Origin: Paenibacillus tengchongensis | GTDB taxonomy: Bacteria > Bacillota > Bacilli > Paenibacillales > Paenibacillaceae | Direction: 5' to 3' | Assembly: GCF_008973665.1 (NCBI RefSeq) | Contig: NZ_WACP01000008.1 | Location: 199,752-263,751 of the forward strand | Length of the DNA stretch: 64,000 nt | Part shown: positions 50,849-58,880 of the stretch, in pieces | How the letters are laid out: the number at the start of each line of letters is the position of its first letter | Position numbering within the stretch: position 1 is the first letter of the stretch | Position numbers and translations under genes: made by a program | The notes under the pieces: model-generated | Seen by the model: the letters and a program-made list of their open reading frames with translations, nothing else | Databases searched by the model: none | What the model was told of the DNA's origin: nothing

Positions 50849-52726
50849 TCAGTCCGTAAACAGGTACCAGCGCCTTACGAGCGGAATCTTCTTCCATTGC
50901 TTCTTGAGCCAAGGAAGAACATAATAGTCGAGACCGAAGGTGCTGCCCGATCCGCCGATGCAGGCAATAGCTGCGCCTACATACCAGAGCATCTCGGTCG
51001 AGGCCATCTTCGTAGACCAGATCATGACGGCCATCGCTATCGTTGCAATGGAAGCAATCGCTGTAAAGAGACCGACGATCAGCATAATGCCGAAGACGAT
51101 TTCGGCGCAAACCATGCCGATTTGGAACCACTTCGCCAGGAAGGTATAAGTTCCGTCATTGTTGTAGAACATCAGATCCATGAACCAGTTCGTAATGTCA
51201 TAGACGAAGCCTGGAACCGGAAGGGCTTCAACGGCTTCCTTTGCAGTAGTAACTGCGGAAGCAGCCGATTGTGCGTCAACCGTTGTCTTAACGGCATCCA
51301 CGGCCTGGCTGGCTGCGGAAGTAGCGTCAGCGAACGGAGCTGCCGGGATCAGGAAGATCTTATCGGGGTCTTCCCATATCTTCTTCAGCTTGTCGATACC
51401 TTCATAGAGCCACATGCCGCCGAGCAGCATACGCAGCGGAACGAGCCAGAAGTTCGGCGACCGCTTGGAGAAATATCCGCCGACGAAGCTCTTGCGGTTC
51501 TCGACATGGAAGATTTCATGCATCAAATAAGTCCATACTTTATTGAAGCCTGCCACTTGGGACAGGTATAGCATATTAATCGCATGCTTGGAGAGCATCG
51601 CCAGGAATCCGGTAAGCATGAACAGCTTGCCTGGAAGCCCGACGTTGGCTACGCCGTAACGGCTGCCGATGGAAACCATCGTTCCGTGGAAAGCCGGCTT
51701 ATACGCCTTCTTCTCAGTGCCTTTAATATCGGCTTCGATATTCTTGGCGATGAGCGGAGCAGCCTGCTCGGCATTCTCAACCATCTGCGGGACCGGACGT
51801 TCTTCGCCTTCAGGGATGTAGAAAATGTTGTCCCCTACGACATAAACATTCTTATGGTCCACGCTTTCCAGATGCGAATTGGTAACGATACGTTTACGTC
51901 CCTGCTGCTGTACATCCAGGCTGCCGACAATTTCGGAGCCTTCAACACCGGCAGTCCAGACGATTGTCTGTGCATCGACGACGTTCTTCGCACCAAGGGC
52001 TACACTGCCTTTGCCCACTTCGGTGATCTTGGCGCCGGTCACGATTTCCACGTTCAGCTTACGCAGACGGGCTTCGGCCTTCTGGATCAGCTTATCCGGC
52101 AGGATCGGCAGAATCTTCGGAGCCATATCGGCTACGATCAGCCGCACTTCGGACGGATCAATATAGAACTCTCTGCACAGCTCATCGCGTTGCTCGGCCA
52201 TTTCGCCGACCAGCTCGATGCCGGTGAAGCCGGCGCCGATGATGACGAAGGTCAGCATGGAGCGGCGAACCGCAGGATTCTTCTCTTTGGCCGCGAGGGT
52301 GTACATATCGCGGATTTGGCGCTTCAGCGTAACGGCATCGTCGTAAGACCAGAAGGAGAAGGTGTTCTCTTCCGCTCCGGGAATGCCGAAGAATGTCGGC
52401 TTGCTGCCTGTGCCGATAACCAGGTAGTCATAGGCATAGGATGCTTTTTCGGATTGCAGCTTCTTGTTCTTGAAATCGATATTGCTGATCTCGTCAAGCA
52501 CTACATCCACTTTGAGACCTGCAAAAATCTTCTTCAGGTCAATCTTGATCGAATCTTCCGGTGCGCGGTTCGCAGAAACCTCATGCAGCTCAGTCAGCAG
52601 AGTGTGATAGGGATTCCGGTCGATCAGCTTAATTTCTACATTGTTGTCGTTTTTAAATTTCTTTGCTAGTTTCTTAGCCGTGAGTACGCCGCCGTAGCCG
52701 CCGCCCAAAATGACTATTCTTTTCAA
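50849..52726 (-). CDS. ndh2: Type II NADH dehydrogenase with C-terminal membrane (DoxX-like) domain
   Basis: Passes electrons from NADH to quinone without proton pumping. Seen in 625 residues: FAD motif VILGGGYGGVLTAKKL (residues 4-19), the NADH motif VIIGAGFTGIELVGEMAE (about 163-180), VYVVGD near 305, then after about residue 415 a non-canonical region with a LVPLRMLLGGMWLYEG helix, an Ala/Thr/Val-rich stretch, and three to four DoxX-like helices. Ordinary NDH-2 is about 400 residues. Listeria Ndh2 of the electron transfer locus also has a long C-terminal membrane extension. TTG start at 52726 after GAGGTGAG. It lies 49 bp downstream of the FMN-lipoprotein gene, probably one operon. Confidence 0.9.
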   Translation of the reverse strand: MKRIVILGGGYGGVLTAKKLAKKFKNDNNVEIKLIDRNPYHTLLTELHEVSANRAPEDSIKIDLKKIFAGLKVDVVLDEISNIDFKNKKLQSEKASYAYDYLVIGTGSKPTFFGIPGAEENTFSFWSYDDAVTLKRQIRDMYTLAAKEKNPAVRRSMLTFVIIGAGFTGIELVGEMAEQRDELCREFYIDPSEVRLIVADMAPKILPILPDKLIQKAEARLRKLNVEIVTGAKITEVGKGSVALGAKNVVDAQTIVWTAGVEGSEIVGSLDVQQQGRKRIVTNSHLESVDHKNVYVVGDNIFYIPEGEERPVPQMVENAEQAAPLIAKNIEADIKGTEKKAYKPAFHGTMVSIGSRYGVANVGLPGKLFMLTGFLAMLSKHAINMLYLSQVAGFNKVWTYLMHEIFHVENRKSFVGGYFSKRSPNFWLVPLRMLLGGMWLYEGIDKLKKIWEDPDKIFLIPAAPFADATSAASQAVDAVKTTVDAQSAASAVTTAKEAVEALPVPGFVYDITNWFMDLMFYNNDGTYTFLAKWFQIGMVCAEIVFGIMLIVGLFTAIASIATIAMAVMIWSTKMASTEMLWYVGAAIACIGGSGSTFGLDYYVLPWLKKQWKKIPLVRRWYLFTD

Positions 52727-52775
52727 GAGAAACTCACCTCGTTTGTCTGATTAACTGCAAGAGGGTTGCGAATAA

Positions 52776-53684
52776 TTATTTCGCGCCTTCGAGTGCTTTT
52801 TCTACCAGTGTGAAGTACTCGCCTACATGGATGGATACGCCGGAAATCGCGTCAGTCTTGCCTTCAGCATCCAGAGTAGGGGCAGCACCGTTCTGCAGGT
52901 AGTAATCTTCAGCCTTCTCGATTTCTTCATGCCATTCAGCGGAAGCGCCGCCGGCTTTCATGCCGTACTTGCCGTCGATGGAGTATTGCTTCTTGTCTTC
53001 GTTGTTAGCGTTCAGGCCGCTGAATTTAACGGCTACTACGTTGCCGCCGGCAACAGTTACGTCAACCGTCGACTTCCAGCCGGAGTCTGCGTCCATTTCG
53101 CCTTCTGCATGGTATCCGCCGTCTTTGTAAGGACCAACTTCAACCGGGCCGGCTGCAAGTGCTGCTGTAGCTGCTTCTACGAAGTCGTTAACGTGTACGG
53201 ATACGCCGGATACGGCATCGGTATGTCCTTCGCCGTCGAATGCGATAGCTGCAGGGTCTTGTTTTTCAATCAGGAATGCTTCTGCTTTGGCTGCTTGTTC
53301 ATGCCATTCTGCCTGAGCGCCGCCCTTTTCTACCAGACCGTATTTGCCGTCTTCGGATACCTTCTTCTTCAGGTCGCCTGCGTTGTTCACGTTGAATGCG
53401 TTCCAGTCAGCCGCAGTGATTTTGCCGCCTTCAACAGTAAGGAGTGCAAAAGTCTGCCAGCCGGTTTCAGCATCAACAGGAACAGTGGCGAAGTAAGTGC
53501 CATCCTGATATTGACCGGTTTCGGCGGTGTTGCCGGAGTTGGTTGCCGGTGCCTCGCTGGCAGCTGGGGCATTGGTAGCAGTGTTGCCTGCTGCATTGTT
53601 TGCAGCGTTGTTGTTGTCGCCGCAGCCTGCGAGCAGTGTGCCCAGTACGAGGGCGCTCGACAAGATAACAGAAGCTTTCTTCAT
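52776..53684 (-). CDS. pplA: Lipoprotein with two FMN-binding domains (PplA-like extracellular electron carrier)
   Basis: Probable surface flavoprotein that hands electrons to extracellular acceptors. Seen in 302 residues: signal peptide with lipobox LAGC (C21), a low-complexity Asn/Ala/Thr linker (22-57), then two homologous FMN_bind domains (about 58-175 and 185-300), each starting YxDGxY. They end in the flavinylation-like motifs DAVSGVS (156-162) and DAISGVS (278-284), so the candidate FMN acceptors are Ser162 and Ser284. The common motif is D(G/A)x(S/T)GA(T/S); here the Ala is Val and the acceptor Ser. Listeria PplA likewise has two FMN sites attached by ApbE (FmnB). No apbE is in the window. 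RBS GGAGGT. Confidence 0.9.
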   Translation of the reverse strand: MKKASVILSSALVLGTLLAGCGDNNNAANNAAGNTATNAPAASEAPATNSGNTAETGQYQDGTYFATVPVDAETGWQTFALLTVEGGKITAADWNAFNVNNAGDLKKKVSEDGKYGLVEKGGAQAEWHEQAAKAEAFLIEKQDPAAIAFDGEGHTDAVSGVSVHVNDFVEAATAALAAGPVEVGPYKDGGYHAEGEMDADSGWKSTVDVTVAGGNVVAVKFSGLNANNEDKKQYSIDGKYGMKAGGASAEWHEEIEKAEDYYLQNGAAPTLDAEGKTDAISGVSIHVGEYFTLVEKALEGAK

Positions 53685-53720
53685 TTGAAATGACCTCCAA
53701 AAATAGTTTAAAATATATAT

Positions 53721-53743
53721 ATTAAAATGTAAAACATTTTAAT
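53721..53743. promoter_or_regulatory. AT-rich 10-3-10 palindrome in the pplA promoter region
   Basis: ATTAAAATGT-AAA-ACATTTTAAT. It overlaps a TACATT -10-like hexamer (53726-53731 in reverse), so it could be an operator for a second regulator or simply part of an AT-rich promoter. Confidence 0.5.
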
Positions 53744-53752
53744 AGCTCTGGA

Positions 53753-53768
53753 AGTGATAAAAATCACT
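53753..53768 (-). promoter_or_regulatory. Fnr-type box 1 of pplA
   Basis: AGTGATAAAAATCACT, a near-perfect inverted repeat within AAGTGAT-N4-ATCACTT. Its centre is 32 bp from the TACATT hexamer, which would place it at about -41.5, a class II activator position. Confidence 0.65.
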
Positions 53769-53773
53769 TTATA

Positions 53774-53789
53774 AATGATAAATGTCACT
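53774..53789 (-). promoter_or_regulatory. Fnr-type box 2 of pplA (weaker)
   Basis: AATGATAAATGTCACT: one half-site good (TCACT), the other degenerate. It is exactly 21 bp (two turns) upstream of box 1. Confidence 0.45.
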
Positions 53790-53914
53790 ATAAGCAGAGG
53801 GTTTGACGGGCAATTGTAGCAATCCCCCTACATATATCGGTAAACGTTATGAAAAAATTTAATCATTTCGTTTCGACTCCGATGGCATTCTAGCACATCT
53901 CTGCTGATATGTCA

Positions 53915-53930
53915 TGTGAAAATAATCACT
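53915..53930. promoter_or_regulatory. Fnr-type box 3, TGTGA-N6-TCACT
   Basis: TGTGAAAATAATCACT, identical in half-sites to the box upstream of eetA. It is located in the divergent region between pplA and csbD. A further palindrome CCCTTGGAGCCAAGGG lies at 54056-54071. Confidence 0.6.
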
Positions 53931-54133
53931 TAAAAATCTAAGTTTTAACTTGCAAATGAATTATATCAAATTTTAAAAAAATAGACTACCCGCTGAAAAA
54001 GTATATTATGTGACAAAAAACGACTTCCCCGGCACGCGCCTCAGATTCGATTCAGCCCTTGGAGCCAAGGGTAATTATATTTCAGGACACGAGCCTCTGA
54101 CCATACTTAATTACTTAAGGAGATGAGCAGATA

Positions 54134-54337
54134 ATGGACAGCAACGTAATCAAGGGGAAATGGCTGCAGTTTAAAGGCGAAGCCAAGAAGCAATGGGGCC
54201 AGCTCACAGATGACGACCTCAATGTTATTGACGGTGAAAAAGATAAATTGATCGGCAAATTGCAGGAACGCTACGGACACTCTAAGGACGATGCCGAGGC
54301 GGAATACCGCAGCTGGGAACAGTCGCTCCGCAGCTGA
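54134..54337 (+). CDS. csbD: CsbD family stress-response protein
   Basis: 67-residue hydrophilic helical protein with the CsbD pattern: NVIKGKWLQFKGEAKKQWGQLTDDDL (split) and GEKDKLIGKLQERYGHSKDDAEAE. In B. subtilis csbD belongs to the SigB general stress regulon; function unknown. RBS AAGGAGATGA before ATG 54134. I could not confirm a SigB promoter upstream, although GGGTAA is present at 54069. Confidence 0.92.
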   Translation: MDSNVIKGKWLQFKGEAKKQWGQLTDDDLNVIDGEKDKLIGKLQERYGHSKDDAEAEYRSWEQSLRS

Positions 54338-54413
54338 TCGGCCGCACGGTTGACTGGATACAATCAAGCCTCAGTAACATTACGGTCATACATGCCAGAA
54401 GAGGCGGTGTCTT

Positions 54414-54662
54414 ATGGACAAATTCCATGTTGCGGCCGGACGGATCATAGAAATCCATAATGATCGGGTGATTACGCTCGAAGGAGATATGATCTGCACA
54501 TACCACCCCCGGTACTATACTGTGCCGGCTGAATATGACCAGGCAGAGGAAGCTATGAAGCCGGAGCTCCATAACGGGCAACGGGAGGAGCAATCGCCAA
54601 GGCGGAGAAATCTGGCCTGGCCCTGGTTTCCTCTTCACAAGAAGAGCGCGAATCGCATCTGA
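54414..54662 (+). CDS. Small hypothetical protein
   Basis: 82 residues: a beta-rich N-terminal half (FHVAAGRIIEIHNDRVITLEGDMICTYHP) and a charged, Pro/Arg-rich C-terminal half. It has no signal peptide or membrane helix, and no family was recognised. The start has only a weak purine-rich RBS (GAGGCGGTG). The stop codon falls inside the loop of its own terminator, which supports it being a real unit. Confidence 0.55.
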   Translation: MDKFHVAAGRIIEIHNDRVITLEGDMICTYHPRYYTVPAEYDQAEEAMKPELHNGQREEQSPRRRNLAWPWFPLHKKSANRI

Positions 54663-54680
54663 TTTGCGCTCTTCTTCTGT
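54643..54680 (+). terminator. Intrinsic terminator overlapping the end of the 54414 gene
   Basis: AAGAGCGCGAATC (from 54643) pairs with GATTTGCGCTCTT, followed by CTTCTTCTG. It spans the stop codon. Confidence 0.7.
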
Positions 54681-54819
54681 GAACAACTGTTTGCAAGAGG
54701 AGTCTTTTTTCCAGTACATATCTATTCTATGAAAGAACGATTTTGTATATTCAACTTCTTATATATGCTAGTATGGAGAGTAAAATAACTGCCTTTTCAC
54801 ATGCAGCAGGAGTGAAGCT

Positions 54820-56217
54820 ATGGAATATCTCAAAATATTCTTTGTGAATACCGCCATCCTGATAACTCTCGCTTATTTGGCGAACCTGATATACAAGCAT
54901 ACACTCTCGCATGCATCGCAGCGGATTCAGCAGACGAGCTGGGTTGTCCTGGCAATTTTTGCCGGATGGATCAGCTCTTTGTTCGGCTACAGGCTTGACG
55001 ACCATGTCATTTTCGATCTGCGGGTTGTGCCTCTGATGATCTCTACGCTGGCTTACCCGCATCCTTTTACGCTTATTCTGATCGGCATAGGCATCGGATT
55101 GATGCGTCTGACCTTCGGTTTTACTGAGGCCGCTTGGGTCGGGGTGCTTAATTTGTCGCTGCTCGGCTTCGTATGTGCCGCCTTAAGCTTGTGGATCCGC
55201 CGCTCGCAGGCCTCGATGAGCTGGAAAGGCTTTGTAACCATTGTGCTGGTGAACGTAATCAATGTGGTTAACATTGCGGCTTTTGGGGTTATTCCCGCTC
55301 ACGAGTATATTACAAAGATTATGCCTATTACCCTGCCGGCGGGCTTTGTGCTCAGCCTTTTATTTGCCATGATCATCCGCGACTTTCATCTGGAGCACAT
55401 GCAGCGGGGCCAGATTATCAGAGCCAACCGCATGCTGTCGGCGCAGACGGAGGAGCTGCATAAGAATAAGCTGGCACTGGAGGAGCGGGCGCAGCAGCTG
55501 ATGCTGGCTTCCCAGTACAAGTCGCAGTTTCTGGCCAACATGTCGCATGAGCTGCGTACCCCGCTGAACAGCATTATCAACCTGTCCCAATTGATTAAGG
55601 AGAATGAGGAGTCGCTCAGCCGCAGGGAAATCAGCGAATTCGCCGGAGTGATTCAGCATTCGGGAGAAGATTTGCTTGCGCTGATCAATGATATTCTCGA
55701 TTTATCCAAAGTGGAAGCCGGCAAGCTGGACATTATGCTGGAGGAATTGAATGTCAGCGAAATTCCTGAGCTGCTGGCGCTGCAGTTCGATATTGTTGCG
55801 AAGCAAAAAAAGCTGGATTTCATTATAGCCCTGGATAATGACCTCCCGGCAACGATTACCACGGACCCTAAACGGGTGCAGCAAATTCTCCGCAATCTGC
55901 TGGCCAACAGCTTTAAGTTTACGGAGACCGGTTCCGTTGAGCTCAAGGTCCGGACGGAGGAGCATACTGCAGAGGATGGACATACACGCTGGCTTGTATT
56001 TGATGTATCGGACACGGGGATCGGCATTGCCCCCGAGAAGCACAGTCTGATCTTCGAAATGTTCCAGCAGGCAGACCCCGCCATTAGCCGCCGCTACGGC
56101 GGGACGGGTCTTGGCCTGTCCATAAGCAGCGACCTGGCCCGGCTGCTAGGAGGATTCATCACGCTGCAGAGCGAGGAAGGGACCGGCAGCCGGTTCTCGC
56201 TCTACCTGCCTTATTGA
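54820..56217 (+). CDS. Orphan membrane sensor histidine kinase (5TM-LytS-type sensor)
   Basis: 465 residues. Seen: six hydrophobic helices in the first 190 residues, in the style of the 5TM-5TMR_LYT sensor (LDDHVIFDLRVVPLMISTLAYPH, split), a coiled-coil linker, the phosphoacceptor FLANMSHELRTPLNSI, N-box RNLLANSFKFT, G1 VSDTGIGI, F-box FEMFQQ and G2 GGTGLGLSIS. All catalytic boxes are intact. No response regulator is adjacent, so its partner is elsewhere. A short stretch of 157 bp upstream holds its promoter. The signal is unknown. Confidence 0.9.
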   Translation: MEYLKIFFVNTAILITLAYLANLIYKHTLSHASQRIQQTSWVVLAIFAGWISSLFGYRLDDHVIFDLRVVPLMISTLAYPHPFTLILIGIGIGLMRLTFGFTEAAWVGVLNLSLLGFVCAALSLWIRRSQASMSWKGFVTIVLVNVINVVNIAAFGVIPAHEYITKIMPITLPAGFVLSLLFAMIIRDFHLEHMQRGQIIRANRMLSAQTEELHKNKLALEERAQQLMLASQYKSQFLANMSHELRTPLNSIINLSQLIKENEESLSRREISEFAGVIQHSGEDLLALINDILDLSKVEAGKLDIMLEELNVSEIPELLALQFDIVAKQKKLDFIIALDNDLPATITTDPKRVQQILRNLLANSFKFTETGSVELKVRTEEHTAEDGHTRWLVFDVSDTGIGIAPEKHSLIFEMFQQADPAISRRYGGTGLGLSISSDLARLLGGFITLQSEEGTGSRFSLYLPY

Positions 56218-56331
56218 AGCATCCGCTCCTTTGCCAGAAGCTCCAATCCGAATTGTAGCTTTGTCTTATTGACAGTGGATTGCCACTGAGTAGAATGAAG
56301 CCAAAGCTGCAAGAAGGAGTGTCATGACCCC

Positions 56332-57603
56332 ATGAACATCATGCTTAGCGGGCAGCCCGGCAGACGCAGCAAGCGCAGCCGCAAGCCCTCGTTACACCGC
56401 AGAAATCTGCAGATTGCCACCATTGAGGGGATTCCTTCCACAATCTTTCAGGTGCTGCTGCAGGGGCAGTTCCTGACCGGCTATCTGCTCTATTTGGGCG
56501 CAAGCTCCGGACAAATCGGCTTTGTGCTGGCGCTGACCACGCTGGTCAATGTAGCACAGATCGGTGTAGCATATTTGATCCAGCGGCTGCCCAGCCGTAA
56601 ATGGGCGCTGGTGACCTTTATCGGCCTGCAGCGGCTGCTGTGGGTCTCTACGGGATTAGTTCCGTTTCTTTTTCCGCGTGAATACTGGGTTATGGCTTTT
56701 ATCATCCTGTATACCAGTGCATTTATCGCTAACACGGCAGGCGGCATGCTGTGGAACTCCGTAATCAGCGATCTTGTGCCGGCCCGCGTGCGCGGGCGCT
56801 ACTTCGGAATCCGGAATACGCTGCTGAATGCGCTGGGGAGTCTCGTCATGTATGGCGGGGGCGTTGTGCTGGACCGTTATCCCGGCGGACAGGGATTTCT
56901 GATTCTCTATATTGTGGTCTGGATTTTTTCTTTCCTGAATATCGTGGTATTTTTCTTCTACCCGGATGTCCCGTTCGAGAAATCGGAGGAGACGAGCTTC
57001 CTGCCGATGGTTAAGAAACCGCTTCACGACCGGCTGTTTATGAAATCGACGCTGTTTCTCTCCGCATGGCTGCTGCTGCAGAACATTACGGTTCCGCTGT
57101 ATTCGTACGTTATGCTGGAGCTGCTGCATCTGGGGTATGAAACCTTGTCGCTGCTTAATGTGTCGCAGACGGTCCTGATGATGGCCAGCTTCTATGTGTG
57201 GGGCAATCTGAACGCCCGGTACAGCAACAAAAGGTTGCTGCTGTTTACATTGCCGATCATTGCAGTCTCTTCGCTGCTGTGGGGCCTGCTGTCCGTGCTG
57301 CCGTTGCTGCCGGTGCTGTTCGCCGCCCACATGCTGTTCGGGATTGGTGTAGGCGGTTTCAACCAGCTGGCTTTCAACTTCATTATCGGAGACACCCCGA
57401 AACGGGAACGTCCGATGTATATGGCGATGTATGCGGCGCTTACAGGGCTGGCAGCATTCTTCGGTCCGGTACTCGGGGGACAAATATATGAATGGATTAC
57501 AGACTGGCCGCACTGGACGCAGGTATACGGTATGCAGCTGCTGGTGGGTGTGCTGATGCTTGTCCTTGCTCTGTTTCTGGGACGCCGGGTTCTTAAGGAT
57601 TAG
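56332..57603 (+). CDS. Major facilitator superfamily transporter
   Basis: 423 residues, twelve predicted helices, with a basic N-terminal extension (GRRSKRSRKPSLHRRN). Motif VPARVRGRYFGIRNTLLNALG lies in the loop after helix 4 and is typical of a Bacillota MFS branch of unknown substrate. RBS AAGAAGGAG about 17 bases upstream of ATG 56332; an internal ATG at 56341 is possible. It is followed 42 bp later by an oxidoreductase gene on the same strand, possibly co-transcribed. Confidence 0.82.
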   Translation: MNIMLSGQPGRRSKRSRKPSLHRRNLQIATIEGIPSTIFQVLLQGQFLTGYLLYLGASSGQIGFVLALTTLVNVAQIGVAYLIQRLPSRKWALVTFIGLQRLLWVSTGLVPFLFPREYWVMAFIILYTSAFIANTAGGMLWNSVISDLVPARVRGRYFGIRNTLLNALGSLVMYGGGVVLDRYPGGQGFLILYIVVWIFSFLNIVVFFFYPDVPFEKSEETSFLPMVKKPLHDRLFMKSTLFLSAWLLLQNITVPLYSYVMLELLHLGYETLSLLNVSQTVLMMASFYVWGNLNARYSNKRLLLFTLPIIAVSSLLWGLLSVLPLLPVLFAAHMLFGIGVGGFNQLAFNFIIGDTPKRERPMYMAMYAALTGLAAFFGPVLGGQIYEWITDWPHWTQVYGMQLLVGVLMLVLALFLGRRVLKD

Positions 57604-57645
57604 TTATCGAAGCGGCTCTTTATGGCCGGTAAAAGGAGGCGCGTT

Positions 57646-58308
57646 ATGGTGAAGATAGCGGTAGTGCTGGGGGCCACAGGCCTTGTCGGCAAGGCAGTGA
57701 CCAAAGACCTGCTGGCGGGTGATTGGACGGAGGTCCGTGTGCTGGTCCGCCGTCCGCTGCCCTTTGAGCATCCGAAACTGAAGCAGGTCATCGTGGATTG
57801 GGAACGGATCGGGCAATATAAGGAAGAATTTACGGGAGCTGCAGCCGTGTTCTGCTGTCTGGGGACGACGATCAAGAAAGCTGGCTCGCAGGCTGTTTTT
57901 GAACGTGTCGATCTGGAGTATCCGCTGGCCGCCGCCAGGCTGGCCAAGGAGTGCGGCGTGAAGCAGTTTCTGGCTGTATCCTCGATGGGAGCGAACGCCA
58001 AATCGCGTAACTTCTACAGCCGCACCAAAGGCAAAGCCGAAGATGGGCTGATTGCGGCCCAGTTCCACGGTCTGCATCTTTTCCGCCCGTCGCTGCTGCT
58101 CGGGGACCGCGAGGAATTCCGGCTGGGGGAACGTGCGGCGGCCGTGCTTATGAAGGCGCTCGATTTCGCCATGGTCGGCCAGGCGGCCAAGTACCGGGCG
58201 ATTCCCGGCGCTAAAGTCGCCCGGGCCATGGTCAATATCGCTTCGGCCAATACGGGAGGAGTACACATCTATACGAATGATGTGATTCACGTGGTCGGCG
58301 GGCGCTGA
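57646..58308 (+). CDS. NAD(P)-binding oxidoreductase (atypical SDR, HTATIP2-like)
   Basis: 220 residues from ATG 57646, which follows AAAAGGAGG. Seen: the N-terminal dinucleotide-binding motif VVLGATGLVGKAV, AAVFCCLGTTIKKAGS, the block FLAVSSMGANAKSRNFYSRTKGKAE with the YxxxK-like pair, and LHLFRPSLLLGDREEFR. This is the pattern of the HTATIP2/YwnB-type epimerase-like family. The reaction is unknown. Confidence 0.82.
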   Translation: MVKIAVVLGATGLVGKAVTKDLLAGDWTEVRVLVRRPLPFEHPKLKQVIVDWERIGQYKEEFTGAAAVFCCLGTTIKKAGSQAVFERVDLEYPLAAARLAKECGVKQFLAVSSMGANAKSRNFYSRTKGKAEDGLIAAQFHGLHLFRPSLLLGDREEFRLGERAAAVLMKALDFAMVGQAAKYRAIPGAKVARAMVNIASANTGGVHIYTNDVIHVVGGR

Positions 58309-58423
58309 TAACCGGAACAGCCCGGGCTGATTGATTTGCATGATGCAGCCAAGGCGGCGTACAATGGGACATAATACATGCGTACATAGGGCAACCGCCG
58401 TGTACCGACAGGAGGAGCGTATC

Positions 58424-58804
58424 GTGAGTAAGAAACAGGTGGCTACAACGAAGGCGCCGGGAGCGATCGGCCCGTACAGCCAGGCAATTGTTACAGGAAG
58501 CTGGGTTTATACCTCCGGCCAGCTCGGGCTGAATCCGGAAACGGGAGAATTGGCCGAAGGCGTCCAGGAACAGGCGCGTCAATCGCTCAGCAATGTGAAG
58601 GCCATTCTTGAGGAAGCGGGGGCAACTCTGGAGCAAGTGGTAAAGACGACAGTATTCCTGAAGGATATGAATGATTTCGCAGCTGTGAACGAAGTGTACA
58701 GCACGTTCTTCTCGGAGCCGTATCCGGCGCGCAGCGCCGTAGAAGTGGCTCGTCTGCCGAAGGACGGCCTGGTGGAAATCGAAGTGGTAGCCCGCAAGAA
58801 ATAA
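58424..58804 (+). CDS. ridA: RidA family reactive imine/enamine deaminase
   Basis: Hydrolyses 2-aminoacrylate and related imines released by PLP enzymes. Seen in 126 residues: APGAIGPYSQAI, the substrate-binding Arg in YPARSAVEVARLPKDGLVEIE (split), and SGQLGLNPETGEL. GTG start at 58424, with AGGAGGAG eight bases upstream; the frame extends to 58331 without an RBS. It forms trimers in the cytosol. Monocistronic with a strong terminator. Confidence 0.93.
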   Translation: MSKKQVATTKAPGAIGPYSQAIVTGSWVYTSGQLGLNPETGELAEGVQEQARQSLSNVKAILEEAGATLEQVVKTTVFLKDMNDFAAVNEVYSTFFSEPYPARSAVEVARLPKDGLVEIEVVARKK

Positions 58805-58821
58805 TGTTTCTGCAATAACAG

Positions 58822-58860
58822 ACAGGCTGCTCCGCCATTGAAATGGCGGGCAGCCTGTTT
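58822..58860 (+). terminator. Intrinsic terminator between ridA and the convergent TspO-like gene
   Basis: ACAGGCTGCTCCGCCATT (58822-58839) pairs with AATGGCGGGCAGCCTGT (58842-58858), ending TTTG. Confidence 0.9.
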
Positions 58861-58880
58861 GCTGTGCGCTAAGAGCCGGA

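Noticed and set aside
53721..53743. Palindrome ATTAAAATGT-AAA-ACATTTTAAT as a Rex operator
   Set aside because: It does not match the Rex consensus TTGTGAAATATTTCACAA. Left as an unassigned palindrome.
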